Part shown: positions 26,904 through 36,050 of the stretch, one piece after another
Layout of the letters: each line of letters begins with the position of its first letter
Numbering within the stretch: the stretch's first letter is position 1
DNA from: JAAYCI01 sp964369525
GTDB lineage: Bacteria > Bacillota > Clostridia > Oscillospirales > Ruminococcaceae
Assembly (NCBI GenBank): GCA_964369525.1
Contig: CAYJEW010000003.1
Location: forward strand, 8,714-72,713
Direction of reading: 5' to 3'
Length of the DNA stretch: 64,000 nucleotides
Made by a program: the position numbers and the translations under genes
The notes under the pieces: model-generated
The model's input: the letters and a program-made list of their open reading frames with translations, nothing else
What the model was told of the DNA's origin: nothing
Database searches by the model: none

Positions 26904-27614
26904 ATGAAAAACACACCTTTCGCACGCCGATATATATTGGAGCGCAGTGTAAATACTCGTGATTTGGGCGGCTGGATGACACCTGAGGGCCAGCCCACAC
27001 AGTTTGGGCGCTTTATACGCAGCGACGCACCAGGCCGCCTTAGCGACAGCGAGCGCGCACGGCTACAAGCAATGGGCATTACTACTGTGGTAGACCTACG
27101 CGGAAAAAAAGAAGCCGAGCGGCGGCCATCGCCTTTTAGCGAGGGCGGCTTTGAATACTCGCTTATTTCTATGAACGAGGCGGGAAGCTTTGCCGACACC
27201 GAAGATGGTGTTGGGGCTATGATGTACCAAATAGCCACCGAGGGTAGCGCGGTAAAAGATGTTTTCTCGGCGCTTTGCGAGGCGAAAGGCGGCGCACTGT
27301 TTCACTGCACTGCCGGCAAAGACCGCACAGGCATTATTGCCGCTTTGCTTTTAGCGCTGGTGGGGGTGGAACTGCCTGATATTTTTGCCGACTACGAGGT
27401 GTCTTACACATACAACATAGACAGGGTGCGCCTTATGCATCAAAAAAATCCCGACCGCCCCGCATACCTTGGGCAGTCTAAGCCTGAATATATGGAGGCA
27501 TTTTTTAATATTTTGCAGCAAAAACACGGCGGGGCTGTGCCGTTTTTGCAGGAGCATCTTTTAATAGACGAGAGCGTACTGCAAAAGTTGCGTGGCAAGC
27601 TGCTTTTGCCGTAG
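26904..27614 (+). CDS. Tyrosine-protein phosphatase (Y_phosphatase3 family)
   Basis: The 236-residue protein opens with the family motif SVNTRDLGGW...FIRSDAPGRLS and carries the active-site signature HCTAGKDRTG near residue 133, where cysteine is the nucleophile and arginine binds phosphate. TVVDLRGKKEAERRPSPF holds the conserved DLR. Members include the Listeria LipA and mycobacterial PtpB type, acting on phosphotyrosine or phosphoinositides. No signal peptide is seen, so it is cytoplasmic. AGGAGG precedes the ATG. It forms a single-gene unit. Confidence 0.92.
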   Translation: MKNTPFARRYILERSVNTRDLGGWMTPEGQPTQFGRFIRSDAPGRLSDSERARLQAMGITTVVDLRGKKEAERRPSPFSEGGFEYSLISMNEAGSFADTEDGVGAMMYQIATEGSAVKDVFSALCEAKGGALFHCTAGKDRTGIIAALLLALVGVELPDIFADYEVSYTYNIDRVRLMHQKNPDRPAYLGQSKPEYMEAFFNILQQKHGGAVPFLQEHLLIDESVLQKLRGKLLLP

Positions 27615-27761
27615 GGTTTGGCGAAGGCGGGGCGCTGTTTGTGGTGGGGTGAAATGTTCTGCCTTTTGCATTTGCCGCAAGTGGATTTTGGCGCAACGCT
27701 TACACAATATATTTGCTGGTGAATATGTTAGTAAAGATTATTTATCATCGTTATACCTTTT

Positions 27762-27793
27762 AGAGCTGATTTTTGTAAATCAGCTCTTTTTTG
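27762..27793 (+). terminator. Intrinsic terminator after the phosphatase gene
   Basis: An 11-bp perfect stem (AGAGCTGATTT) and a run of six U. Confidence 0.85.
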
Positions 27794-27816
27794 TATCTCT
27801 TAGTTAATGCATTAAT

Positions 27817-27844
27817 ATCTATTTAGAAAAATTTTAAAATAGAT
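27817..27844. promoter_or_regulatory. Operator copy 1 upstream of sdpR
   Basis: A 28-bp element with inverted ends ATCTATTT and AAATAGAT. It is repeated with three or four differences at 27873-27900, exactly 56 bases (start to start) downstream. It sits just upstream of the -35 element. Confidence 0.75.
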
Positions 27845-27845
27845 A

Positions 27846-27874
27846 TTACCTTTTTGTAGCGCAGGTGGTATAAT
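27846..27874 (+). promoter_or_regulatory. Promoter of sdpR-sdpI
   Basis: TTACCT, a 17-base spacer and TATAAT, placed between the two operator copies. The second operator overlaps the end of the -10 element and the start site, so occupancy of both would block polymerase. Confidence 0.7.
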
Positions 27875-27900
27875 CTATTTAGAAAACTATCAAAATAGAT
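27873..27900. promoter_or_regulatory. Operator copy 2 upstream of sdpR
   Basis: The same 28-bp inverted-repeat element as at 27817-27844, overlapping the transcription start region. Confidence 0.75.
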
Positions 27901-27922
27901 TGCGGAAAGGGAGAAGATAATA

Positions 27923-28192
27923 TTGCCGGACACATTTAAGGCTTTATCAGACCCGGTTAGGCGAGAGATATTGCTTATGTTAAGGAAAGGAAAAATGTCT
28001 GCCGGAGATATTGGCAACGCTTTTGATATGACGGGTGCAACTATATCATATCATTTATCTCAATTAAAAAAGGCCGGCTTGATTTTTGAAACCAAATATA
28101 AAAATTATGTTTTTTATGAGCTGAATACTTCAGTATTTGAAGAAATTATGCTTTGGTTTTCACAATTCGGAGGTAATAAAGATGAAAAATAA
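27923..28192 (+). CDS. ArsR-family autorepressor (SdpR-like)
   Basis: The 89-residue protein is a winged helix-turn-helix repressor: FKALSDPVRREILLMLRKGKMSAGDIGNAF, then the recognition helix ATISYHLSQLKKAGLI and the wing FETKYKNYVFYELN. It lacks metal-binding cysteines and matches SdpR, which represses the sdpRI operon until SdpI sequesters it at the membrane in response to SDP toxin. The start is a TTG at 27923 with AAGGGAG upstream. It overlaps sdpI by 11 bases. Codon use here is visibly more AT-rich than in the neighbours. Confidence 0.88.
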   Translation: MPDTFKALSDPVRREILLMLRKGKMSAGDIGNAFDMTGATISYHLSQLKKAGLIFETKYKNYVFYELNTSVFEEIMLWFSQFGGNKDEK

Positions 28193-28817
28193 AACAACGC
28201 TACTCACAACAACAATATGTTTTTTGCCTATTTTATTAGGCACATTAGTTTATGACAGCCTCCCCAACACCATCGCGGTGCACTTTAACTCTAGTGGTGT
28301 GGGAGACGGATTTATGCCCAAATCAATAGCAGTATTTGGCCTTCCGGTTTTGTTTGCCGGGCTTAATTTGTACTCACATTTCAGAATGTATTCAGACCCA
28401 AAAAAGTCAAATGTTTCATCAATGTTAAGAAATATATTGCAGTGGATTGTTCCAGTAACAGCTATAATAGTAATGCCTATTACTCTATTTTTGGCAATGG
28501 GCGCGGCGCTTCCCATTGTTTTGATAATACAATCTATGGTTGGTGTATTGGTGATAGCGGTTGGTAATTACCTGCCAAAATGTAAGAAGAACTATACCGT
28601 AGGAATTAAGTTACCTTGGACACTTAACAACGACGATAACTGGTTTAAGACACATAGATTTGCAGGGTTTTTATGGACATTAGGCGGATTTGTATTATTG
28701 CTTAACGCTATATTTGACATATCTGAATATGTTGTAATATCCACTGCTGTGTTGCTAATTATAGTGCCATTTATATACTCTTACACGCTTTCGTTAAAAT
28801 ATAATAGTAATGGCTAG
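28182..28817 (+). CDS. SdpI-family membrane immunity/signalling protein
   Basis: The 211-residue protein has about six hydrophobic segments and the SdpI features: LPNTIAVHFNSSGVGDGFMPK after the first helix (DUF1648-like) and the conserved NYLPKCKKNYTVGIKLPWTLNNDDNWFKTHRFAG in the middle. In Bacillus, SdpI gives immunity to the SDP peptide toxin and holds SdpR at the membrane. I chose ATG 28182, with GGAGG nine bases before it. Elsewhere in Firmicutes sdpRI pairs often occur without the toxin gene, as appears to be the case here. AT-rich composition hints at transfer. Confidence 0.88.
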   Translation: MKNKTTLLTTTICFLPILLGTLVYDSLPNTIAVHFNSSGVGDGFMPKSIAVFGLPVLFAGLNLYSHFRMYSDPKKSNVSSMLRNILQWIVPVTAIIVMPITLFLAMGAALPIVLIIQSMVGVLVIAVGNYLPKCKKNYTVGIKLPWTLNNDDNWFKTHRFAGFLWTLGGFVLLLNAIFDISEYVVISTAVLLIIVPFIYSYTLSLKYNSNG

Positions 28818-28872
28818 GTTAAGCGTTAGGCAATAGTAGCAGCAAACAAAATAAAATAAGAATAATATACAA

Positions 28873-28909
28873 AAAGAAGCTGTTGCTCATAGCGACAGCT
28901 TCTTTCTTT
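28873..28909 (+). terminator. Intrinsic terminator after sdpI
   Basis: A 15-bp stem with one G-T pair (AAAGAAGCTGTTGCT, loop CAT) followed by CTTTATTT. Confidence 0.8.
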
Positions 28910-28988
28910 ATTTATTTGTTCTTAATTTCGGCACCTAATTCCAGCCAATATATTTATATTTATTCTATACTTCTATACAAATTTTGTA

Positions 28989-30053
28989 CTACACCCGCAC
29001 TATCCAATGCTTTTGGTCCGGTATGCGGCCCCACTGAATGCCGGTGAGGGTATTATACAGGCGGGAGGTAAGGCTGCCTATCTCGCCGCCGTTTATGTTT
29101 AGCACCTCTTGTTTGTAGCGTAACTCGCCCACGGGGCTTATTACGGCGGCTGTACCTGTACCAAACACCTCTTGTAGGCTGCCGTTTTTTGTGGCTTTAA
29201 TCATATCTTCTATTGCAATTTTTTCTTCCTTTACGGTATAGCCCCAGTCTTGCATAAGCTCTATACAGCTTGCACGGGTTATGCCGGGTAGCACCGTGCC
29301 GTCGGTGAGCGGCGCTGTGTACACCACGTTGTCTACCACAAAAAAGCAGTTCATACTGCCTACCTCTTCTATGTAGCGCCGCTCGGTGCTGTCTAGCCAA
29401 AGCACCTGGCTGTAGCCAAGCTCGTGCGCCTTTTGCTGGCCGTAAAGGCTAGCCGCATAGTTGCCGCCACATTTCACAGCGCCCATACCGCCGGGGGCGG
29501 CTCGGGTGAAGGTATCTTCTACATATATTTTTACAGGGTTTAGCCCCTCGGCATAGTACGCACCCGAGGGCGAGCAGATGATGAAAAACATATAGTGCGC
29601 ACTTGGCTTTACGCCCAGCTGCGGCTCTATTGCAATGGTGCATGGGCGAATGTACAGGCTGGTACCGTCGGCTGAGGGTACCCAGGCGCGCTCTACATCC
29701 ACCAGCTTTTTTACCGCCTCTACAAACATCTCTTCATCTATTCTGGGAATACACATACGCTCGTGTGTACGCGCCATGCGCTCGGCGTTGCGCTGCGGCC
29801 GAAACAGCTGCACGCTGCCGTCTGCGGTGCGATAGGCTTTCATGCCCTCAAAGCACTCCTGCGCATAATGTAGCACCATGGCGGCAGGGTCTATCGAAAA
29901 AGGAGCATACGGCACTATCTGCGGGCTGTGCCAGCCCTTGCCCTCATCGTATGGCATAATAAACATATGGTCTGTATAAATGCTACCAAAGCCAAGATTG
30001 TTTTCGTCTGGCTTTTGTTTTGGAGTGTTTGTTTTTGTTATGTTTATCTGCAT
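28989..30053 (-). CDS. ilvE: Branched-chain amino acid aminotransferase
   Basis: This PLP enzyme (fold type IV) transfers the amino group between glutamate and the keto acids of leucine, isoleucine and valine. The 354-residue product has the class II branched-chain pattern: LGFGSIYTDHMF, ALHYAQE-like VLHYAQECFEGMKAY, the cofactor lysine in GAVKCGGNYAASL near residue 195, EVGSMNCFFV and the GTGTAAVISPVG cofactor loop. The frame is open 141 bases further upstream. I chose ATG 30053 because AAGGGGG precedes it and homologues start here. It is a single gene, divergent from the HAD gene. Confidence 0.95.
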   Translation of the reverse strand: MQINITKTNTPKQKPDENNLGFGSIYTDHMFIMPYDEGKGWHSPQIVPYAPFSIDPAAMVLHYAQECFEGMKAYRTADGSVQLFRPQRNAERMARTHERMCIPRIDEEMFVEAVKKLVDVERAWVPSADGTSLYIRPCTIAIEPQLGVKPSAHYMFFIICSPSGAYYAEGLNPVKIYVEDTFTRAAPGGMGAVKCGGNYAASLYGQQKAHELGYSQVLWLDSTERRYIEEVGSMNCFFVVDNVVYTAPLTDGTVLPGITRASCIELMQDWGYTVKEEKIAIEDMIKATKNGSLQEVFGTGTAAVISPVGELRYKQEVLNINGGEIGSLTSRLYNTLTGIQWGRIPDQKHWIVRV

Positions 30054-30286
30054 AGCTGTGCCCCCTTGTGTTTTAGTACGGCTGGGCGCCGATACTATCT
30101 CTATTTTAATTCGCTGTGCGCCGATTGGCAAGCGAATAGCAATTTTTTTGTGGTTTGTTTCGCATTTTATTGCGCCTTGAATGCACAAGAGCACTTAAAA
30201 GGGTATTTTATTGTATTTTTTACTGATTTTATTCAATTTATTTTTTTGCTACTATACGTACTATTTTATTTTTTTAAATAGTTTGT

Positions 30287-30315
30287 TTGACCTTAACCGT
30301 CCAACTTGTTACAAT
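30287..30315 (+). promoter_or_regulatory. Promoter of the HAD hydrolase gene
   Basis: TTGACC, a 17-base spacer and TACAAT. Confidence 0.75.
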
Positions 30316-30349
30316 AAATAGCGGCATGTATTCCGCTTTGGAGGCAACC

Positions 30350-31006
30350 ATGATTAAAGGGATTTTGTTTGATATGGACGGCACACTGCTGGACACAGAG
30401 CGGGTGGCCGTGCAAGCCGAGGTAGAGGCGGCGGCGCAGATGGGCTTTGAGCTAAGCCGAGAGTTTGCAATTTCGCTGTGTGGTGGCAACCGCGCCCAGA
30501 TAGTAAATACGTTGCAGCAGCATTTTGGCGAAGGGTTTGACACCACCGCATTTCTTGAGCTATCGCGAGCTAAAATGCACGAGGTATACGCAAATGAGGG
30601 CATGCGCACACTGCCCGGCGTAAAAGAGCTGTTATGTATGTTGCAGCAGCAGGGCATACCCTGTGCGGTGGCGTCGTCTTCGCATATAGACACAATAAAC
30701 CATCACCTTAAAGCCTGCGGTATAGATGAATATTTTAGCGCAAAAATAGGCGGCAACATGATTGCCGCAAGCAAGCCTGCGCCCGATATTTTTTTGGCGG
30801 CGGCAGAGGCGCTGGACCTTGCTGCGCAGCGATGCGCCGCTTTTGAAGACAGCTACAACGGCGTGCGCAGCGCCCACGCAGCAGGCTGCTTTACTATAAT
30901 GGTGCCAGACCTTTTGCAGCCAACCCCTGAAATAAAACAGCTTTGCAGCGCTGTTTTACCTAGCCTTTTAGAAGCGCCTGCGCTTTTGCAGCCGCTGATT
31001 GGGTAA
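30350..31006 (+). CDS. HAD-superfamily phosphatase (beta-phosphoglucomutase-like subfamily)
   Basis: The 218-residue protein carries all HAD motifs: FDMDGTLLDTE (nucleophile aspartate) near residue 7, ASSS near residue 110, the lysine in ASKPAPDIF and the acidic FEDSYNGVRSA. The helical cap between motifs I and II is of the type found in phosphoglycolate phosphatases and beta-phosphoglucomutases. Substrate cannot be told. GGAGG lies before ATG 30350; an upstream in-frame ATG lies inside the promoter region and is rejected. It is followed 47 bases later by the YitT gene. Confidence 0.88.
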   Translation: MIKGILFDMDGTLLDTERVAVQAEVEAAAQMGFELSREFAISLCGGNRAQIVNTLQQHFGEGFDTTAFLELSRAKMHEVYANEGMRTLPGVKELLCMLQQQGIPCAVASSSHIDTINHHLKACGIDEYFSAKIGGNMIAASKPAPDIFLAAAEALDLAAQRCAAFEDSYNGVRSAHAAGCFTIMVPDLLQPTPEIKQLCSAVLPSLLEAPALLQPLIG

Positions 31007-31061
31007 TTTAAAAGATATTTTATTTGATTTTTTTACTATTTTTTAGCAGGAGGTGGCTGCA

Positions 31062-31967
31062 ATTAAAAAGTTTATAACGCGCCGCTATTTGGTGGATACG
31101 CTGTACTACACAGTAGGCTCTATTTTTTGCTCGCTGGCGCTTTACACATTTGCGCTTAACGCAAACTTTGCGCCGGGCGGGGTATCGGGTATTTCTATTA
31201 TAATAAACCATTTCACCGGCTGGCCCATAGGCACGCTTGCGCTGGTGCTTAACATTCCGCTTGTTATTGTTTGCTATGCATTTATAGGCCACCGCTTTTT
31301 GCTTAAAAGCCTATGGACAATGATTATATTTACATTTTTTACCGATGTTGTATTTCCCATGTTTCCCACATACAGCGGCAACTCACTGCTTGCGGCCATA
31401 TTTTTTGGCCTCAGCATGGGTGCAGGCCTTACGCTTATATATATGCGCGGCTCCTCTACCGGTGGAACCGACTTTATTACCATGACCATTAAAAAGTTGC
31501 GGCCGCATTTTTCTATGGGGCAGGTTGTGTTGGCGGTGGATTTGGTTGTAATACTGGCCGGCGGCATTGCGTTTAGAAATGTGGACTCGGTGCTTTACGG
31601 CGTAGTGGCAAGCTTTACCTGCACCATTACCATAGACCGCCTGCTTTACGGTGTTGGCAGTAGCAAGCTGGCTATTATTATTACAAACCACGGCCGAGAG
31701 ATTGCCGATGCTATAAGCGCCGAGATATACAGGGGGGCAACGCTTGTGCCTGCCGTTGGCTCGTACACCGGCCAGCAGCGCGATATGCTACTGTGCGTGT
31801 GCTCTAAAAGCCAGATATACCGTGTGCGTGCTATTGCTAAGGCTATTGACCAAAACTCGATGATTATTATTACCGATGCCAGCGAGGTTATTGGCGAGGG
31901 CTTTAGGCCAACCCCCATTCCCGGAAACGAGATACCCACCATCCGCACCGGCAAAGACAAGCAGTAA
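31062..31967 (+). CDS. YitT-family membrane protein (DUF161 plus DUF2179), probable ATT start
   Basis: The protein of about 302 residues has five or six hydrophobic segments with the family motif NANFAPGGVSGISIIINH and the MRGSSTGGTDF loop, then a cytoplasmic C-terminal DUF2179 domain (IIITNHGREIADAI to IIITDASEVIGEGF). The function of YitT proteins is unknown. No ATG lies near the start. AGGAGG (31048-31053) is spaced eight bases from ATT at 31062, giving a start like MKKFITRRYLVDT. GTG 31053 overlaps the ribosome binding site, and CTG 31058 is out of frame. Confidence 0.8.
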   Translation: MKKFITRRYLVDTLYYTVGSIFCSLALYTFALNANFAPGGVSGISIIINHFTGWPIGTLALVLNIPLVIVCYAFIGHRFLLKSLWTMIIFTFFTDVVFPMFPTYSGNSLLAAIFFGLSMGAGLTLIYMRGSSTGGTDFITMTIKKLRPHFSMGQVVLAVDLVVILAGGIAFRNVDSVLYGVVASFTCTITIDRLLYGVGSSKLAIIITNHGREIADAISAEIYRGATLVPAVGSYTGQQRDMLLCVCSKSQIYRVRAIAKAIDQNSMIIITDASEVIGEGFRPTPIPGNEIPTIRTGKDKQ

Positions 31968-32035
31968 CCGCTTTGTGTTAGGTAATGCTACTGCACATAT
32001 CAAAACACTACTAGCAAAGCGAAATATAAAGCATA

Positions 32036-32070
32036 AAAAGCCGCTCTCAATATGAGAGCGGCTTTTTGGT
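32036..32070. terminator. Bidirectional intrinsic terminator
   Basis: A 14-bp perfect stem (AAAAGCCGCTCTCA, loop ATA) with U runs in both directions, between the convergent YitT and nifJ genes. Confidence 0.9.
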
Positions 32071-32102
32071 GTGAATTATTATGCAAGCCGTGGTTATGGG
32101 GT

Positions 32103-35100
32103 TTACTGCTCGGCCGATTTTGGTGCGTGTAGCTCTGCAAAGCGCAAGAGGTATTCGTAGCGGTCTTGGCTTTCGCGCTCGGCTTTTTGGAACAGCTCGT
32201 CGGCGCGGTCGGGGAAGCTACGCTCTAGGCTGCTGTATCGGGTTTGGCTTTCGATAAACTCGCGGTAGCTGGCTGTTGGCGCTTTGCTATCCATTACAAA
32301 TGGGTTTTCGCCTGCGGCCTGCTTGCGTGGGTCGAAGCGGAAGTTGAACCAATAACCTGCGGCCACAGCGCGTTTCATCTCGCTTTGGCAGTTTATCATG
32401 CCGCCTTTAATGCCGTGTAGCTCACATGGGGCATAGCCGATTATGAGCGAAGGGCCTTTATAGCTTTCGGCTTCGGCAATGGCTTTAATGGTTTGGTTTT
32501 GGTCTGCACCCATGGCAATTTGTGCCACATATACATAGCCGTAGGCCATGGCCATCTCGGCAAGGCTCTTTTTACCAATTGTTTTACCTGCCGCGGCAAA
32601 CTGCGCTACCTGGCCAATCTGGCTGGCCTTGCTGGCCTGACCACCTGTGTTGGAGTAAACCTCGGTGTCAAACACAAACACGTTCACATCTTCGCCGCTG
32701 GCCAAAACATGGTCTAGGCCGCCGTAGCCGATGTCGTACGCCCAGCCGTCGCCGCCGAATATCCAAACGCTCTTTTTGTTTAGGTATTCTTTGCTTGCCA
32801 ACACCTCTAAAGTCCATTTACAGCTCTTGCAGGTGCAGTATTTTTCGCCTGCAGCTTTTAGGTTTTTAAAGCGCTCTACCCCAAGCTTGCGGGTTTCTTC
32901 GTCAAAGCGCTCCAGCGCGGCGTCGCTTTCAAGGTAGGGCAGGGTTTCTTCCACTATTGCGGGGCCATTATCCAGCTCGGCAATATATGCCTCGGTGGCG
33001 GGGCCGTTGGCCTTGCCGTCGTCGTAGGTGTCTAGCCATTGCTGGGCGGCCTGCTTTAAGCTTGGCAGGGTGAGTTTGTGGCCAATAATATTTTGGGTTA
33101 GGCGTTTTAGCCGCTCGCGAATAGCTTTTTGGCCAAGGTACATGCCGTAGCCATTTTCTGCGTTGTCTTCAAACAGGCTGTTTGCCCATGCGGGGCCTTG
33201 GCCTTTTTTATTTACGGTGTAAGGGCTTGTGGCAACAGGGCCGCCCCAGATGGACGAACAGCCTGTGGCGTTTGAGATATACATTCTATCGCCAAACAAC
33301 TGGGTAACAAGGCGGGCATAGGCGGTTTCGGCACAGCCTGCGCAGCTACCCGAGAACTCCAGCAGCGGCTGGTTAAACTGGCTACCTTTTACGCTGGTTT
33401 CGGCCATCATGCCGTCTTTTTTGCCAACGTTTTCTACGCACCAGTTAAACACGTCTTGCTCGGCACACTGGCTTAGCTGGCTTTTCATCTCCAGCGCCTT
33501 GCCGGGGGCGGGGCACACCTGAACGCAAACGCCACAGCCCATGCAGTCCAGCGGGCTTACCACCTGCGCAAACTGGTATTTGTCCATATCCTTGCCCTTC
33601 ATGGTGGCGGTGCGGATAATGGGAGGGGCGGCTTTAAGGTCGGCCTCGTCCAGCACAAACGGGCGGATGGTAGCATGGGGGCACACATATGCGCATTGGT
33701 TGCACTGAATGCATTTGTCTGCTTGCCACTCGGGCACGTCTACCGCAACGCCGCGTTTTTCGTAGGCGGAAGCGCCTTGGTTAAATGTGCCGTCGGCATG
33801 CTCTACAAAAGCAGATACCGGAATAGAGTCACCGTCGTTAAGGTTTATTGGTTGTTGGATATTTTTTACCATATCAACAAGCTTTTTATCGCCCTCAAGC
33901 GGCAGCGCCTCGGGGTCTTTTTCGGGGGTTTTCCAGCTTGCAGGCACATCTACCTGCACAAGCGCGTCTATGCCTGCGTCTATAGCTTTATAGTTTGCCT
34001 GCACAATCTCGTCGCCTTTGGACTGGTAGCTTTTGTAGGCGGCGTCTTTCATGTATTGCAGTGCGTCTGCCTCGGGTATTACCCCTGCAAGCTTAAAGAA
34101 GGCGCTTTGCAGTATGGTGTTTGTGCGCTTGCCCATGCCAATCTCGCGGGCTTTGTCTATTGCATTCACAACATACAGCTGAATGTTGTTGTCTGCAATA
34201 TACTGCTTGGCCGAAGCGTCTAGCTGGTAGGTTAGCTCTTCTATATCCCACTGGGTGTTTACCAAAAACTTGCCGCCCGGCTTTACGTCTTGTACCATCT
34301 TAAAGCCTTTTGTTATGTAGCTGGGGTTGTGGCAGGCCACAAAGTCGGCTTTTTTAACGTAGTATGGCGCTTTGATTGGCTTATCGCCAAAGCGCAGGTG
34401 GCTTACCGTAACGCCGCCGGTCTTTTTAGAGTCGTACTGAAAATAGGCCTGCACATACTTGTCGGTATGGTCACCTATAATTTTTATGCTGTTTTTGTTG
34501 GCGCCCACTGTAGCGTCGCCGCCAAGGCCCCAGAACTTGCAGCTTATTGTGCCTTTGGGGGTGGTGTCGGCGCAGTCGGAGTATTCGTGCAGTGAAAGGT
34601 TGGTAACATCGTCTACAATGCCAACGGTAAAGCCGTTTTTGGGCTGTGCGGCCTCTAGGTTTTCGTAGATGGCAAACACGCTGGCCGGCGGCACGTCTTT
34701 GCTGGCAAGACCGTAGCGGCCGCCAACAATGGTGGCGTTTGTTTTGCCTGCAAGCGCGGTTAAAACGTCCATATACAGTGGCTCGCCCAGAGCGCCCGGC
34801 TCTTTTGTGCGGTCCATTACCGCTACGGTTTTGGCGGTTTTGGGCAGGGCTTTTGCCAGGTGCTCGGCGCTAAACGGGCGATATAGCCTAACCTTTATAA
34901 GGCCAACCTTTTCGCCCATAGCTGTAAGATAGTCTATAACCTCTTCGGCTACGTCGCAGAAAGAACCCATGGCAATAATTACCCGCTCTGCGTCGGGCGC
35001 ACCGTAGTAGTTGAACAGGTCATAGTCTGTGCCAAGTTTTTGGTTTACCTTGGCCATATACTCTTCCACAATGGCGGGCAGGGCGGTGTAGTACCCGTTG

Positions 35101-35795
35101 GATGCCTCGCGGTTTTGGAAGAAGATGTCGCCATTTTGGTGGCTACCACGCATGGTGGGGTGTTGTGGGTTTAGCGCACGTGCGCGAAAATCTGCCACGG
35201 AGGCTGTGTCTATCATCTCGCCCAGCTCGTCAAAGTCCCACACCTCTATTTTTTGCAATTCATGGCTGGTGCGGAAGCCGTCGAAAAAGTTTACAAAAGG
35301 AACCCTGCTTTTAATAGACGCAAGATGCGCTACGGGGGTAAGGTCCATTACCTCTTGAGGGTTAGACTCTGCCAGCATGGCATAGCCTGTTTGGCGGCAT
35401 GCGTATATATCGCTATGGTCGCCAAAAATAGAGAGCGCATGGCTGGCCACCGTACGCGCGCTTACGTTTATAACCGATGGCAAAAGCTCGCCTGCTATTT
35501 TGTACATGTTGGGAATCATAAGCAACAGACCCTGGCTAGCTGTGTAGGTGGTGGTTAGTGCGCCTGCGTTTAGGCTGCCGTGCACAGCACCTGCCGCACC
35601 ACCCTCGCTTTGCATCTCAATAACACTCACATTATCACCAAAAATGTTTTTGAGACCGCCGGCGCTCCAGCTATCGGTAATTTCGGCCATGGGGGAAGAC
35701 GGCGTAATGGGGTAAATAGCCGCTACCTCGGTAAAAGCGTAACTGGCATGGGCCGCCGCGGTGTTTCCGTCCATTGTTTGTTTTTCTCTTGCCAT
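32103..35795 (-). CDS. nifJ: Pyruvate:ferredoxin (flavodoxin) oxidoreductase
   Basis: This 1230-residue homodimeric enzyme oxidises pyruvate to acetyl-CoA and CO2 and reduces ferredoxin, the central step of clostridial fermentation. Domain order is standard: pyrimidine-binding domain I (AHASYAFTEVAAIYPITPSSPMAE), domain II, the gamma-like domain III (FWGLGGDATVGANKNS), a 2[4Fe-4S] ferredoxin domain near residues 690-780 (CIQCNQCAYVCP and CMGCGVCVQVCP), and the C-terminal thiamine diphosphate domain with GCAETAY, GDGWAYDIGYGG and the fourth-cluster cysteines (CTCKSCKW). AGGAGG precedes the ATG. It stands alone with its own promoter. Confidence 0.97.
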   Translation of the reverse strand: MAREKQTMDGNTAAAHASYAFTEVAAIYPITPSSPMAEITDSWSAGGLKNIFGDNVSVIEMQSEGGAAGAVHGSLNAGALTTTYTASQGLLLMIPNMYKIAGELLPSVINVSARTVASHALSIFGDHSDIYACRQTGYAMLAESNPQEVMDLTPVAHLASIKSRVPFVNFFDGFRTSHELQKIEVWDFDELGEMIDTASVADFRARALNPQHPTMRGSHQNGDIFFQNREASNGYYTALPAIVEEYMAKVNQKLGTDYDLFNYYGAPDAERVIIAMGSFCDVAEEVIDYLTAMGEKVGLIKVRLYRPFSAEHLAKALPKTAKTVAVMDRTKEPGALGEPLYMDVLTALAGKTNATIVGGRYGLASKDVPPASVFAIYENLEAAQPKNGFTVGIVDDVTNLSLHEYSDCADTTPKGTISCKFWGLGGDATVGANKNSIKIIGDHTDKYVQAYFQYDSKKTGGVTVSHLRFGDKPIKAPYYVKKADFVACHNPSYITKGFKMVQDVKPGGKFLVNTQWDIEELTYQLDASAKQYIADNNIQLYVVNAIDKAREIGMGKRTNTILQSAFFKLAGVIPEADALQYMKDAAYKSYQSKGDEIVQANYKAIDAGIDALVQVDVPASWKTPEKDPEALPLEGDKKLVDMVKNIQQPINLNDGDSIPVSAFVEHADGTFNQGASAYEKRGVAVDVPEWQADKCIQCNQCAYVCPHATIRPFVLDEADLKAAPPIIRTATMKGKDMDKYQFAQVVSPLDCMGCGVCVQVCPAPGKALEMKSQLSQCAEQDVFNWCVENVGKKDGMMAETSVKGSQFNQPLLEFSGSCAGCAETAYARLVTQLFGDRMYISNATGCSSIWGGPVATSPYTVNKKGQGPAWANSLFEDNAENGYGMYLGQKAIRERLKRLTQNIIGHKLTLPSLKQAAQQWLDTYDDGKANGPATEAYIAELDNGPAIVEETLPYLESDAALERFDEETRKLGVERFKNLKAAGEKYCTCKSCKWTLEVLASKEYLNKKSVWIFGGDGWAYDIGYGGLDHVLASGEDVNVFVFDTEVYSNTGGQASKASQIGQVAQFAAAGKTIGKKSLAEMAMAYGYVYVAQIAMGADQNQTIKAIAEAESYKGPSLIIGYAPCELHGIKGGMINCQSEMKRAVAAGYWFNFRFDPRKQAAGENPFVMDSKAPTASYREFIESQTRYSSLERSFPDRADELFQKAERESQDRYEYLLRFAELHAPKSAEQ

Positions 35796-35903
35796 GTAGA
35801 TCCCTCCTGTTTGTTTTCGTCTGAGCCGTACGTGATACTTTTTGCATTTTTAAACGAAACTTGTGAAATATATATATTTATAGATTATATATAGACGTAA
35901 TAT

Positions 35904-35932
35904 ATTTTATCACTGTACACAACTAAGTGCAA
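35904..35932 (-). promoter_or_regulatory. Candidate promoter of nifJ
   Basis: On the minus strand TTGCAC, a 17-base spacer and TAAAAT, giving a leader of about 100 AT-rich bases. Confidence 0.55.
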
Positions 35933-36020
35933 GAACAACGCTAAAAAACGCCATAAATTTACATGATGTTCTAGGATTTTTTTACAGTTTTTTCGAGGGT
36001 GGGGGGTGCGGGGAGGGTTT

Positions 36021-36050
36021 GGGTGGGTAGATAATATTGGCTTGGCTAAC
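36021..36050 (+). repeat. Dispersed intergenic repeat, copy B (3' part only)
   Basis: GGGTGGGTAGATAATATTGG continuing into CTTGGCTAAC matches the last 30 bases of copies A, C and D. The 5' part is not recognisable. Confidence 0.5.

Noticed and set aside
30054..30286. T-box or other riboswitch upstream of ilvE
   Set aside because: No T-box core (GGTGG...TACCGCG type) or terminator-antiterminator pair could be seen.
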